This document shows positions 1 to 4,814 of a DNA stretch of 5,896 nt, one piece after another (position 1 is the stretch's first letter; the number at the start of each line of letters is the position of its first letter). This stretch comes from an uncultured Chryseolinea sp. (lineage in GTDB: Bacteria; Bacteroidota; Bacteroidia; Cytophagales; Cyclobacteriaceae): assembly GCA_946478915.1 (NCBI GenBank), contig CAMLER010000346.1, positions 1-5,896 on the forward strand, given 5' to 3'. The notes under the pieces are model-generated. The model was not told where the DNA came from. It saw only the letters and a list, made by a program, of their open reading frames with translations, and searched no databases. A program made the position numbers and the translations under genes.

Positions 1-203
1 AGGCTATCGTCGGTGAGATCCAGTCCAAGGATAGTCATGATCTCACGAAAGTGTTTCTCGATGCGTTCTATCTTGACTTCGTCATCAACGTCAAATGCAT
101 CAGGTCTGAGGGGAGTTTCAAAGGATGACAAATAGTGGTTGTCATCGAAATCATCGTCCGTGTTAAGAGGCTGGATATTCAACAAAATTTCTTTCTGTCT
201 CAT
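1..203 (-). CDS. folE: GTP cyclohydrolase I, N-terminal part (runs off window start)
   Basis: FolE converts GTP to 7,8-dihydroneopterin triphosphate and formate, the first step of folate, tetrahydropterin and 7-deazaguanine synthesis in the cytoplasm. Reading the minus strand from the ATG at 201-203 gives 67 residues plus two bases before the window edge. They include ETPLRPDAFD (29-38), KIERIEKHFREIM (44-56) and LGLDLTDDS (59-67), which is the conserved N-terminus of bacterial, especially Bacteroidota, FolE just before the usual GTP(P/H)RVAKM segment. The catalytic zinc-binding Cys and His residues lie beyond the edge and cannot be checked. The only in-frame ATG before the conserved block is at 203, which places the start 41 bases inside the 3' end of the upstream pterin synthase gene; TTG codons at 180-185 are alternatives that would still overlap slightly. 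Co-transcription and probably coupled translation with that gene are inferred from this overlap. Confidence 0.88.
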   Translation of the reverse strand, partial: MRQKEILLNIQPLNTDDDFDDNHYLSSFETPLRPDAFDVDDEVKIERIEKHFREIMTILGLDLTDDS

Positions 204-573
204 AAAGGGTGATTTTCAGTTCGAAGTTTGGATCTATTTTTTGTCTGAGTATCCGCCAAATAACAATAGCGATATTTTCAGCTGTCGGGTTTAAGTTCTT
301 AAAAAAGTCTGTATCAAGGTTTAAATTCTTGTGATCCAGTTTGATAAGCACATTTTCACGGATGAGGTCGCTCAGGCGTTTCATGTCGAAAACGTATCCC
401 GTTTTCGGGTCTGGTTCACCTATTACACTAACGATAATTTCGTAATTATGGCCATGATAATTGGGGTTGCTACACTTTCCAAAAACGCTCTCATTTTTGT
501 CGTCAGACCAATCGGGGTTGTACAATCGATGTGCTGCGTTAAAATGTTCCTTCCGCGATACCTTTACCTTCAT
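163..573 (-). CDS. 6-pyruvoyl-tetrahydropterin synthase / 6-carboxytetrahydropterin synthase (QueD) family protein
   Basis: 136 residues, a full-length member of the PTPS/QueD fold. These enzymes use the 7,8-dihydroneopterin triphosphate made by FolE, either to form 6-pyruvoyl-tetrahydropterin (tetrahydrobiopterin route) or 6-carboxy-tetrahydropterin (queuosine route). Visible residues are zinc ligands H15 (FNAAHRL), H40 and H42 (HGHNY), the nucleophile C34 (FGKCSNPNYHGHNY), the D80-H81 pair (LDHKNLNLD), the TAENIA block at 97-102 and E125 in LYETERN, the pterin-anchoring Glu. The CxxxxxHGH spacing matches animal PTPS; E. coli QueD has CxxxHGH. I therefore give no symbol. An open frame continues upstream to 717, but those 48 codons run through heptamer repeats and add nothing conserved; the ATG at 573 opens directly on the family's first strand. 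No Shine-Dalgarno is visible. folE starts inside its last codons. Confidence 0.92.
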   Translation of the reverse strand: MKVKVSRKEHFNAAHRLYNPDWSDDKNESVFGKCSNPNYHGHNYEIIVSVIGEPDPKTGYVFDMKRLSDLIRENVLIKLDHKNLNLDTDFFKNLNPTAENIAIVIWRILRQKIDPNFELKITLYETERNFVEYPAS

Positions 574-619
574 GGTTCTCAAATAACATGGTTTAAAATA
601 AAAGGTTCCCTTTCGGGGA

Positions 620-668
620 GGGCTAAGATAGGAGTTAAAAGGGACAAGGTAATTGGTAAAAGGTAATC
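620..668. repeat. Degenerate heptamer array (GGTAANN type)
   Basis: Seven consecutive 7-base units can be read on the plus strand: GGGCTAA, GATAGGA, GTTAAAA, GGGACAA, GGTAATT, GGTAAAA and GGTAATC. The last four (641-668) keep the phase best. On the minus strand these read as NNTTACC, close to the TTATACC heptamers at 3351-3399. The array sits just upstream of the pterin synthase start, so it may lie in that gene's 5' leader or promoter. Confidence 0.5.
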
Positions 669-730
669 GGTGCGCTCGAACAAAGTTCGCACGATATCCA
701 ATCGAGGGCACACCCAAGACCCACTCCCAC

Positions 731-758
731 GATTAACTAATAACTAATAACGGTAATC
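731..758. repeat. Heptamer array (TAATAAC type); left copy of a 21-bp inverted repeat
   Basis: Four 7-base units in register: GATTAAC, TAATAAC, TAATAAC and GGTAATC. Positions 731-751 match the reverse complement of 3053-3073 at 20 of 21 bases, with the single mismatch in the middle. The two copies therefore flank the cysH-SDR gene pair in opposite orientation. The sequence is low in complexity, so a shared simple repeat is as likely as a true boundary. Confidence 0.6.
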
Positions 759-759
759 A

Positions 760-887
760 GGTCATCCGGAAATAAACGTAAGGCCATGTCGTAAGCAGGT
801 AATCAGTTCGCTTGAGTCAAGTTCGTACAAAATCATGCTCGAGCCGACCGATTACTTCTTTCATACATCCGAAAAACCCGGATGACC
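760..887. repeat. Nested inverted repeats with a strong central hairpin
   Basis: The outer arms GGTCATCCGG (760-769) and CCGGATGACC (878-887) are perfect 10-bp reverse complements. Inside them, 799-815 and 839-855 form a 17-position stem, of which 13 are Watson-Crick pairs and two are G-T wobbles, around a 23-base loop. A further small hairpin, CATCCG (866-871) and CGGATG (879-884), overlaps the right outer arm and would compete with it. I see no coding frame that would explain this symmetry. It may be a REP/BIME-like element or a structured transcript end. Confidence 0.6.
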
Positions 888-1189
888 AAAATTCTTTGAT
901 TAAACGCCCAAAAAGCGGAGCCAGTCACCGATTACCTTTTACCAGATAATCGGTTCGGTCTCGACGTGAGCAGACTTGTAAAAAGGTTATCGGTGATCGG
1001 TCCCGATAGTTATCAGATAGTTATCGGGATCGGCCCGAGCCTCAGGTGTCGTCGTTACAAAGTCGACCCAGCCAGGGGTGCTCGTTAATATACTGTCATA
1101 CAGCCAAACAAACCTTAGCGCGCTATCATTATTACTGATGCACTGCGTTCGAGCCGACCGATTACCCGATCACTTGATGACCGATTACC
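839..1189. repeat. Dispersed copies of the TCGAGCCGACCGATTAC motif
   Basis: An identical 17-base sequence, TCGAGCCGACCGATTAC, occurs at 839-855 and 1149-1165. Its shorter core ACCGATTACC recurs at 927-936, 1157-1166 and 1180-1189. Opposite-orientation, slightly diverged copies occur at 663-679 (15 of 17 bases), 799-815 and 947-964 (two single-base insertions). The copy at 927-936 also pairs with 945-954 (ACCGATTA with TAATCGGT) as a short hairpin. The mix of direct and inverted copies in about 530 bases is typical of REP-like intergenic elements. Confidence 0.6.
998..1032. repeat. Hairpin with TCCCGATA/TATCGGGA stem
   Basis: TCCCGATA at 1001-1008 pairs perfectly with TATCGGGA at 1022-1029, and three further positions outward pair if a G-T wobble at the junction is allowed. 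The loop contains the second half of a direct repeat, GATAGTTATC, present at 1005-1014 and again at 1016-1025. No T-run follows on either strand, so a simple Rho-independent terminator is unlikely. Confidence 0.5.
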
Positions 1190-1381
1190 GGCTAATGGAA
1201 TGTTTTCCATCCATTTACGTTATAGCATAAACCTGACTCTGAAATTGAAGCATTCAATGATGCTCCTTACAACACAACCGGGCTGCAAAAAGCGATAAGA
1301 GTGAGCAGGACAACTAAAAGAATCCGATATTTAGCGTGCAAAGGTTAAAAAGTTTTGGTAATCGAAAAACGAATATATAAG

Positions 1382-1410
1382 ATTGAAGTATTTATTTACA
1401 AGTACTTTAG
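1382..1410 (+). promoter_or_regulatory. Possible Bacteroidota-type promoter for cysH
   Basis: In the AT-rich stretch before cysH, ATTG at 1382-1385 is followed after 17 bases by TACTTTAG at 1403-1410. Bacteroidota housekeeping promoters use TTTG near -33 and TAnnTTTG near -7 with about 19 bases between, so both elements are one base off consensus and the spacing is short. A second -7-like sequence, TTTATTTG, ends at 1420 but lacks a partner at the right distance. In so AT-rich a region such matches arise easily by chance. Confidence 0.22.
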
Positions 1411-1461
1411 ATTTTATTTGAATATTAATGACTTATATCATTTAAGTAAAGTGAAGGTTAA

Positions 1462-2118
1462 ATGAAAATTGAGGAAATCAAGAGCCAGATAGAGCGGTAT
1501 AAAGCTGAGGGAAAAAGCCTTTTTACTACTTCATCTTTTCAGTCACACAGCCTGGTCCTGGTCCATATCCTGAGTCAAATAGACCGAAGTATTCCCGTAT
1601 ATTTCATCAACACAGGTTATCATTTTCCTGAGACTGTAAAGTTCAGGGACCACATCACATCCCTGTATGGGCTGAATACAATTGACCTGAAGTCCGATGT
1701 ACCCAAGTACATGCAGCGGGATGCTGACGGCCGGCTGCTGTTTACCTCCGACCCGGACCATTGCTGCTATCTTAATAAAACCCAACCGATGGACGCTATT
1801 CTCATGGCTCACGATGTTTGGATCAACGGTGTACGCGCCGACCAAAGCGCAGTGCGTGCCGCTATGAAAGCGGAACAACCGGCCAAGCACGGTTGCCTTC
1901 GATATCATCCTATGCTTGATTGGAATGCGCGCATGATCTGGCAGTATCAAAAAGAACATAACCTACCAAAGCACCCATTGGAAGAAAAAGGATATCTCAG
2001 CATAGGTTGTGAGCCATGCACTCGTAAATTGGATCCCGAAATGCAGGAACGCGAAGCTCGTTGGTTTGGAATGAACAAAATCGAGTGCGGACTTCATACG
2101 GATTTAATTAATAAGTAG
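1462..2118 (+). CDS. cysH: Assimilatory adenylyl-sulfate (APS/PAPS) reductase, CysH family
   Basis: 218 residues, a complete but slightly short CysH protein. It reduces adenylyl sulfate to sulfite and AMP in the cytoplasm, with thioredoxin-type electron donors. The nucleotide loop lies at TTSSFQSHS (22-30), followed by YFINTGYHFPET (47-58) and the substrate-binding INGVRADQS (121-129). The cysteine pair C101-C102 (DHCCYLNK) and the pair C183/C186 (GCEPC) together make the 4Fe-4S cluster motif that marks APS-type rather than PAPS-only reductases. R200-W201 precede the catalytic C209 in the C-terminal ECGLH. All key residues are present, so the enzyme is probably active. ATG at 1462 is preceded by GAAGG (1453-1457), a weak, close ribosome site. 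The stop is 8 bases before the SDR gene, implying one transcript. No cysD/cysN sulfurylase genes are visible in the window. Confidence 0.93.
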   Translation: MKIEEIKSQIERYKAEGKSLFTTSSFQSHSLVLVHILSQIDRSIPVYFINTGYHFPETVKFRDHITSLYGLNTIDLKSDVPKYMQRDADGRLLFTSDPDHCCYLNKTQPMDAILMAHDVWINGVRADQSAVRAAMKAEQPAKHGCLRYHPMLDWNARMIWQYQKEHNLPKHPLEEKGYLSIGCEPCTRKLDPEMQEREARWFGMNKIECGLHTDLINK

Positions 2119-2126
2119 AAACAGGG

Positions 2127-3050
2127 ATGAAGATATTAGTCACCGGAGGTGCCGGTTACATTGGCACTGAGTTAGCCAATTGGTTGGTTTCAAATGAGGC
2201 AGTTAAAGAGGTTATCATCTATGATAACCTAAGCCGTTTGAACTATAATTTGTTCCTCGGTCTTAAATTCCAGCGGCATCCAAAGTTATCGTTCGTAAAA
2301 GGTGAGCTACTGGACTCCAGATCACTCAGAAAAGTCCTGAGCGGCGTTGATATCGTTTTCCACCTGGCAGCCAAAGTAACCACTCCATTTGCACCATCCG
2401 ATTCACATGCGTATGAGCAGGTAAACCACTGGGGAACGGCCGAACTTGTTTATGCAGTGGAAGAGACTCCTTCTGTCAGAAAGTTTGTATATGTTTCAAG
2501 CTTAGGCATTTATGGTTCGAGTGATGAAGAAGTAGATGAGAGCGCGACGCCGAATCCCAGCACCTTGTATGCAATCTCGAAATTCAGGGGAGAAGAGCAT
2601 GTGCGGAGGCTAATGGATAAAAGAGACACCTACATTTTCCGATGCGGGAATGTATACGGCTATAGCAAGAGTATGCGGTTCGATTCGGTGATTAACAAAT
2701 TTGCTTTCGAAGCGAATTTTAACCGGGTAGTTACAGTGCAGGGCAACGGAAGGCAGTCGAGGACTTTTATTCATATCGACTTGGTTGCCAAAGCGTTAAA
2801 CAACTTGTTGTCAAGTGATCTTCCAAGCGGAACGTACAACCTGGTCGAGCGTTCTATCCGGGTGTTCGATATCGTTGACGATCTCAAGCAACTAATCCCC
2901 GATCTCGAGTTTATCTTTATCAACCAGCACCTCAAGCTTCATGAGCTTAAAGTCAAACCTAATGCAATGGTTAACAGTGCCTTAGGCATCACTAACCCGA
3001 AATTACTTAAGGAAGAGTTAAGGGAATTTTTGGCACGGTTCGCTTTCTAA
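2127..3050 (+). CDS. NAD(P)-dependent epimerase/dehydratase, extended SDR family
   Basis: 307 residues forming a complete extended short-chain dehydrogenase/reductase of the sugar-nucleotide type. The N-terminal Rossmann fold shows TGGAGYIG (6-13, GxxGxxG with G7, G10, G13) and an acidic D33 ending the second strand (IIYDNLSR), which favours NAD. HLAA (79-82), VSS (123-125) and YAISK (148-152) supply the catalytic Ser, Tyr148 and Lys152. RCGNVYG (172-178) and SRTFIHIDLVAKA (211-223) are the usual substrate-side motifs of GalE/RfbB-like enzymes. The C-terminal part (243-307) is family-specific and I cannot assign the substrate. It probably epimerises, dehydrates or reduces an NDP-sugar, but a sulfite-using or lipid-keto reductase role cannot be excluded. 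It follows cysH by 8 bases, so the two are probably co-expressed. The gene ends just before an inverted-repeat element. Confidence 0.9.
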   Translation: MKILVTGGAGYIGTELANWLVSNEAVKEVIIYDNLSRLNYNLFLGLKFQRHPKLSFVKGELLDSRSLRKVLSGVDIVFHLAAKVTTPFAPSDSHAYEQVNHWGTAELVYAVEETPSVRKFVYVSSLGIYGSSDEEVDESATPNPSTLYAISKFRGEEHVRRLMDKRDTYIFRCGNVYGYSKSMRFDSVINKFAFEANFNRVVTVQGNGRQSRTFIHIDLVAKALNNLLSSDLPSGTYNLVERSIRVFDIVDDLKQLIPDLEFIFINQHLKLHELKVKPNAMVNSALGITNPKLLKEELREFLARFAF

Positions 3051-3052
3051 TG

Positions 3053-3281
3053 GTTATTAGTTAATAGTTAATCCTACTTTGTCAACTTGTGATTGTGTAT
3101 GGGCTACTGCCAATGCGCTCAATAAATGCAGGGTCACGAAGACCACAAAGAGAGGCACCACGAACACGACGCAGTTCTCGCCGTGCCCGTTGTGGGACTT
3201 TGTGCCCGTCGTGACCTTGTATTTCATCAATCCTTTATTATGTAAATGTGTAAGCTGACAAAGTAGGACTAATAACTAAAA
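3053..3281. mobile_element. MITE-like palindromic element (inverted-repeat ends, internal hairpin)
   Basis: TCCTACTTTGTCAACTT at 3072-3088 is mirrored by AAGCTGACAAAGTAGGA at 3252-3268 (16 of 17 bases complementary). Outside these arms, TTAGTTAATAGTTAAT-like sequence on the left and ACTAATAACTAAAA on the right extend the symmetry loosely. Between the arms lies the imperfect hairpin of 3131-3217. The whole unit is about 230 bases, has no open frame of note and sits between the convergent ends of the SDR and HNH genes. This is the shape of a non-autonomous miniature element or a large REP/BIME-like unit. No target-site duplication is evident and no transposase is present, so mobility is inference. 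Confidence 0.5.
3131..3217. repeat. Long imperfect hairpin with CACAAAG and CACGA blocks
   Basis: Two arms of about 40 bases meet around a short loop near 3172-3178. Perfectly complementary blocks are GGTCACGA (3132-3139) with TCGTGACC (3209-3216), CACAAAG (3144-3150) with CTTTGTG (3198-3204), and an inner block near 3165-3171 with 3179-3185. Intervening positions are partly mismatched. Repeats built from CACAAAG/CACGAAG words are scattered between genes in many bacterial genomes; here they form the core of the larger inverted-repeat element. Its place just past the SDR stop means it could also help end transcription from either side, though no T-run follows the stem. Confidence 0.6.
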
Positions 3282-3350
3282 TATCCTTCATTGGGTTTGG
3301 CATGTAATTCCACCATAGGAAAAGAAATTGAAATCTTCTTCAGTCGCACC

Positions 3351-3399
3351 CTATACCTTATACCTTATACCCTGTACCTTATTCCTTATACCTTATTCC
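3351..3399. repeat. Heptamer tandem array, seven units of TTATACC type
   Basis: Seven contiguous 7-base units without any phase slip: CTATACC, TTATACC, TTATACC, CTGTACC, TTATTCC, TTATACC and TTATTCC, followed by a T-run at 3400-3405. Consensus is TTATACC, with differences at only a few positions. The array lies between the MITE-like element and the 3' end of the HNH gene, so it is non-coding. A 7-base period avoids frame preservation and is typical of intergenic simple repeats that vary in copy number by slippage. Confidence 0.8.
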
Positions 3400-3407
3400 T
3401 TTTTTCT

Positions 3408-3424
3408 AACTTGACAAAGTAGGA
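3408..3424. repeat. Third copy of the element end (AACTTGACAAAGTAGGA)
   Basis: This 17-base sequence has the same orientation as the right arm at 3252-3268 (15 of 17) and is complementary to the left arm at 3072-3088 at 16 of 17 positions. The match to the left arm continues a few bases outward (TAAACTA against TAGTTAA), right up to the TAG stop of the HNH gene at 3429-3431. Either a second, solo element end lies here, or the true unit is 3072-3424 and includes the heptamer array. Confidence 0.65.
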
Positions 3425-3428
3425 TAAA

Positions 3429-3971
3429 CTATTTTATATGTGCCCAGTTCTCTCCCGTCTTGATCCGGTGCACCTGCATATCAGTTATTCCGAACTGACT
3501 GGCGATTGATTTTAGGGTGGATTTTCCAGACTCCAATTTTTTCTTAATCATCCTAACCTGGCTTTCCTTTAGCTTTTGATTGCCAATGCGTTTGCGATTA
3601 GGGTTTAGGGTGGCGTGTTTAAACTTTTCATCATGGGTTACCCATTTTAAGTTCTTGTAAAAGTTGTCATCCTTAACATAGTTAAGATGGATAACAAACT
3701 TGTGCTTAGCACTTGGCTGCTTTACAAAATACTTGGCAACAAGTCGGTGTATCAGAAAAGTATAGTTTCTGTCTTTGGATCTGACAGCTATGCCAGGGTA
3801 ATTCGAGATCGATCCATGTTTGAGAAAATGGCCTTCTTCTGGTTTGGTCGTATAACTTATTACACGGCCATAGTTCGTTAATGCGTATGCGTTTCCCTTT
3901 GGGGACTTCTTAATGGGAAGTACAACATATTTTTCCTTTGGATAGAGCTTTAACTTCTTTGTAACTGCCAT
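3429..3971 (-). CDS. HNH endonuclease with C-terminal helix-turn-helix (homing-endonuclease-like)
   Basis: 180 residues. The N-terminal part (14-60) contains YALTNYGRVISY (29-40), the pattern of NUMOD4-type modules found in front of HNH nucleases. The HNH region runs from HRLVAKYF (75-82), with His75 as first ligand, through VIHLNYVKDDN (93-103, His95, Asn103) to NLKWVT (107-112). This matches the HNH_3-like layout, except that the usual Asp before the central His (DHxD/N) is Ile94, so cleavage activity is uncertain. After a basic linker, 135-178 (ESQVRMIKKKLESGKS to RIKTGENWAHI) is a helix-turn-helix like those that help homing enzymes bind DNA. Such proteins are usually linked to introns or inteins, but I see neither here; it stands alone between NADAR and the repeat cluster. 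No Shine-Dalgarno is visible. The start at 3971 is the first in-frame ATG and fits the fold. Confidence 0.85.
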   Translation of the reverse strand: MAVTKKLKLYPKEKYVVLPIKKSPKGNAYALTNYGRVISYTTKPEEGHFLKHGSISNYPGIAVRSKDRNYTFLIHRLVAKYFVKQPSAKHKFVIHLNYVKDDNFYKNLKWVTHDEKFKHATLNPNRKRIGNQKLKESQVRMIKKKLESGKSTLKSIASQFGITDMQVHRIKTGENWAHIK

Positions 3972-4120
3972 AATTTTTCGGAACTGCTTAAATATATACG
4001 TATGGTTCTGATCTATGTTGGCTCAAACAGAACAAGTTCGGTGACAAGCCCCGTTCATATCCCGGAACGCTTGAACACTCTTGAAGGTTCGGAACGTACT
4101 CCTGTAACGGAGACCTATAA

Positions 4121-4735
4121 TCAAATCACTACCGATTGCTTGCTCCTTTCGCTTGAGGAATCAGGGCTATTTGAAGTCAATTGTGCAAAATTCCTCAAAT
4201 ATTCACGAATTTCCATAAGTGCAAAGCCGAGAAGATTCAGTCCCTCCCACGTATAAGGGTCCGAAATATTTTTTGCTTCAGCTGAAAGTCCGATCCCCCA
4301 TACCTTGTCAAAGGGATTTGCCTGAGCAAGAACAGCATTCCCCGTACTCATCAAATATGCCCGCAATTTTCTATTCTGATTAAATTTATGAAAATTCCCT
4401 TCTCTCACGATCTCGTATTTTCGCTCGCTCCAGATCGTCTCATCAAAACCACTGATCGAGCCTCCAAGAAACCTGATTTGGTCCGGAGTATCGGCATCCA
4501 TGATCTTTTTATAACTTTTCCTATCGCCAAATATCAGTGCCTTTCGGGCCATCATCCATTGCCCTGCAGATTTATATACTGTTTCATTCACAGAAAAAGG
4601 GGATGGATACCATTGGCTCAACATGTATTCGCCTTGCTTTGTATGATTATGGTTAAGGTGTCCCCAAAAAAGAATTACCTCAGGATATTCCCCCTTGTCG
4701 AACTGGTCAATAAGCCAGGAAAGGTGATAGCGCAT
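4121..4735 (-). CDS. NADAR family protein (YbiA/RibX-like N-glycosidase)
   Basis: 204 residues. The NADAR domain (roughly 20-180) is recognisable from FWGH (23-26), LSQWYPSPF (39-47), E51 with YKSAGQWMMARKA (54-66), W102 in IWSERKYEIV, LMSTGNAVLAQANPFDKVWGIGL (128-150, with D143) and the helix NLLGFALMEIRE (167-178). The Glu/Trp/Asp set corresponds to the active-site residues described for E. coli YbiA, which cleaves N-glycosidic bonds in early riboflavin intermediates. Other NADAR proteins remove ADP-ribose from guanine bases in DNA and pair with DarT1-like toxins; no such toxin is in this window. The last 20 or so residues (TSNSPDSSSERSKQ) are low-complexity and not family-like. The start at 4735 fits relatives that begin MxYxLxWL; an in-frame TAA lies just upstream. 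It is 149 bases from the HNH start and 120 bases from the YjbR stop, so it probably has its own promoter. Confidence 0.9.
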   Translation of the reverse strand: MRYHLSWLIDQFDKGEYPEVILFWGHLNHNHTKQGEYMLSQWYPSPFSVNETVYKSAGQWMMARKALIFGDRKSYKKIMDADTPDQIRFLGGSISGFDETIWSERKYEIVREGNFHKFNQNRKLRAYLMSTGNAVLAQANPFDKVWGIGLSAEAKNISDPYTWEGLNLLGFALMEIREYLRNFAQLTSNSPDSSSERSKQSVVI

Positions 4736-4814
4736 ACAATAGCCAAATTATCCTCCAAGATAATCCATTAAACGTAACTTTTTATAGCCAAGAGTAAAAT
4801 ATAGCTGATCATAG

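Larger units (their letters stand above)
574..1461. other. Long repeat-rich intergenic region between divergent genes
   Basis: About 890 bases between the pterin pair (minus) and cysH (plus) with no convincing gene on either strand. From 617 to about 1190 it is dense with degenerate heptamer arrays, palindromes and dispersed copies of one motif related to GTAATCGGTCGGCTCGA, each listed separately. From about 1340 to 1461 it becomes strongly AT-rich, as expected for a promoter region ahead of cysH. Between 1190 and 1340 I see only small hairpins, such as ATGGAA/TTCCAT at 1195-1210, and a 24-codon TTG-started frame that I reject. Both flanking transcription units must start within this stretch. 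Confidence 0.75.

Noticed and set aside
331..666. 111-codon plus-strand frame opposite the pterin synthase
   Set aside because: It is antisense to a clear enzyme gene and has no recognisable domain.
574..717. N-terminal extension of the pterin synthase by 48 codons, to a start at 717
   Set aside because: The added residues come from heptamer-repeat DNA, show no family similarity, and the ATG at 573 begins exactly where the conserved fold begins.
731..1189. Repeat cluster as a CRISPR array or integron attC series
   Set aside because: Copies are irregularly spaced, in both orientations and diverged; there are no uniform spacers, no cas or integrase genes and no clear attC core sites.
1267..1341. 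24-residue minus-strand frame starting TTG that looks like a lipoprotein signal (ILLVVLLTLIAFCSP)
   Set aside because: It has a non-ATG start, no ribosome site, Phe just before the Cys (not a valid lipobox) and stops within five residues of it; chance or a decayed remnant is more likely.
1543..1959. 138-codon open frame antisense to cysH
   Set aside because: It lies wholly inside cysH, whose conserved cluster and catalytic residues explain the sequence; the antisense product resembles nothing I know.
3687..3881. 64-codon plus-strand frame opposite the HNH gene
   Set aside because: It is short, antisense to the HNH motif and without any known similarity.
4002..4256. 84-codon plus-strand frame between HNH and NADAR
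   Set aside because: More than half overlaps the NADAR 3' end in antisense; no domain, no conserved motif and no promoter or ribosome site.
4748..4768. Six-codon minus-strand frame MDYLGG ahead of NADAR as a leader peptide
   Set aside because: It is too short to support, has no run of regulatory codons and no attenuator-like stems; the GGAGG it contains is too far from the NADAR start to be a useful ribosome site.
4388..4771. 127-codon plus-strand frame across NADAR
   Set aside because: It is antisense to conserved NADAR motifs and shows no family features.
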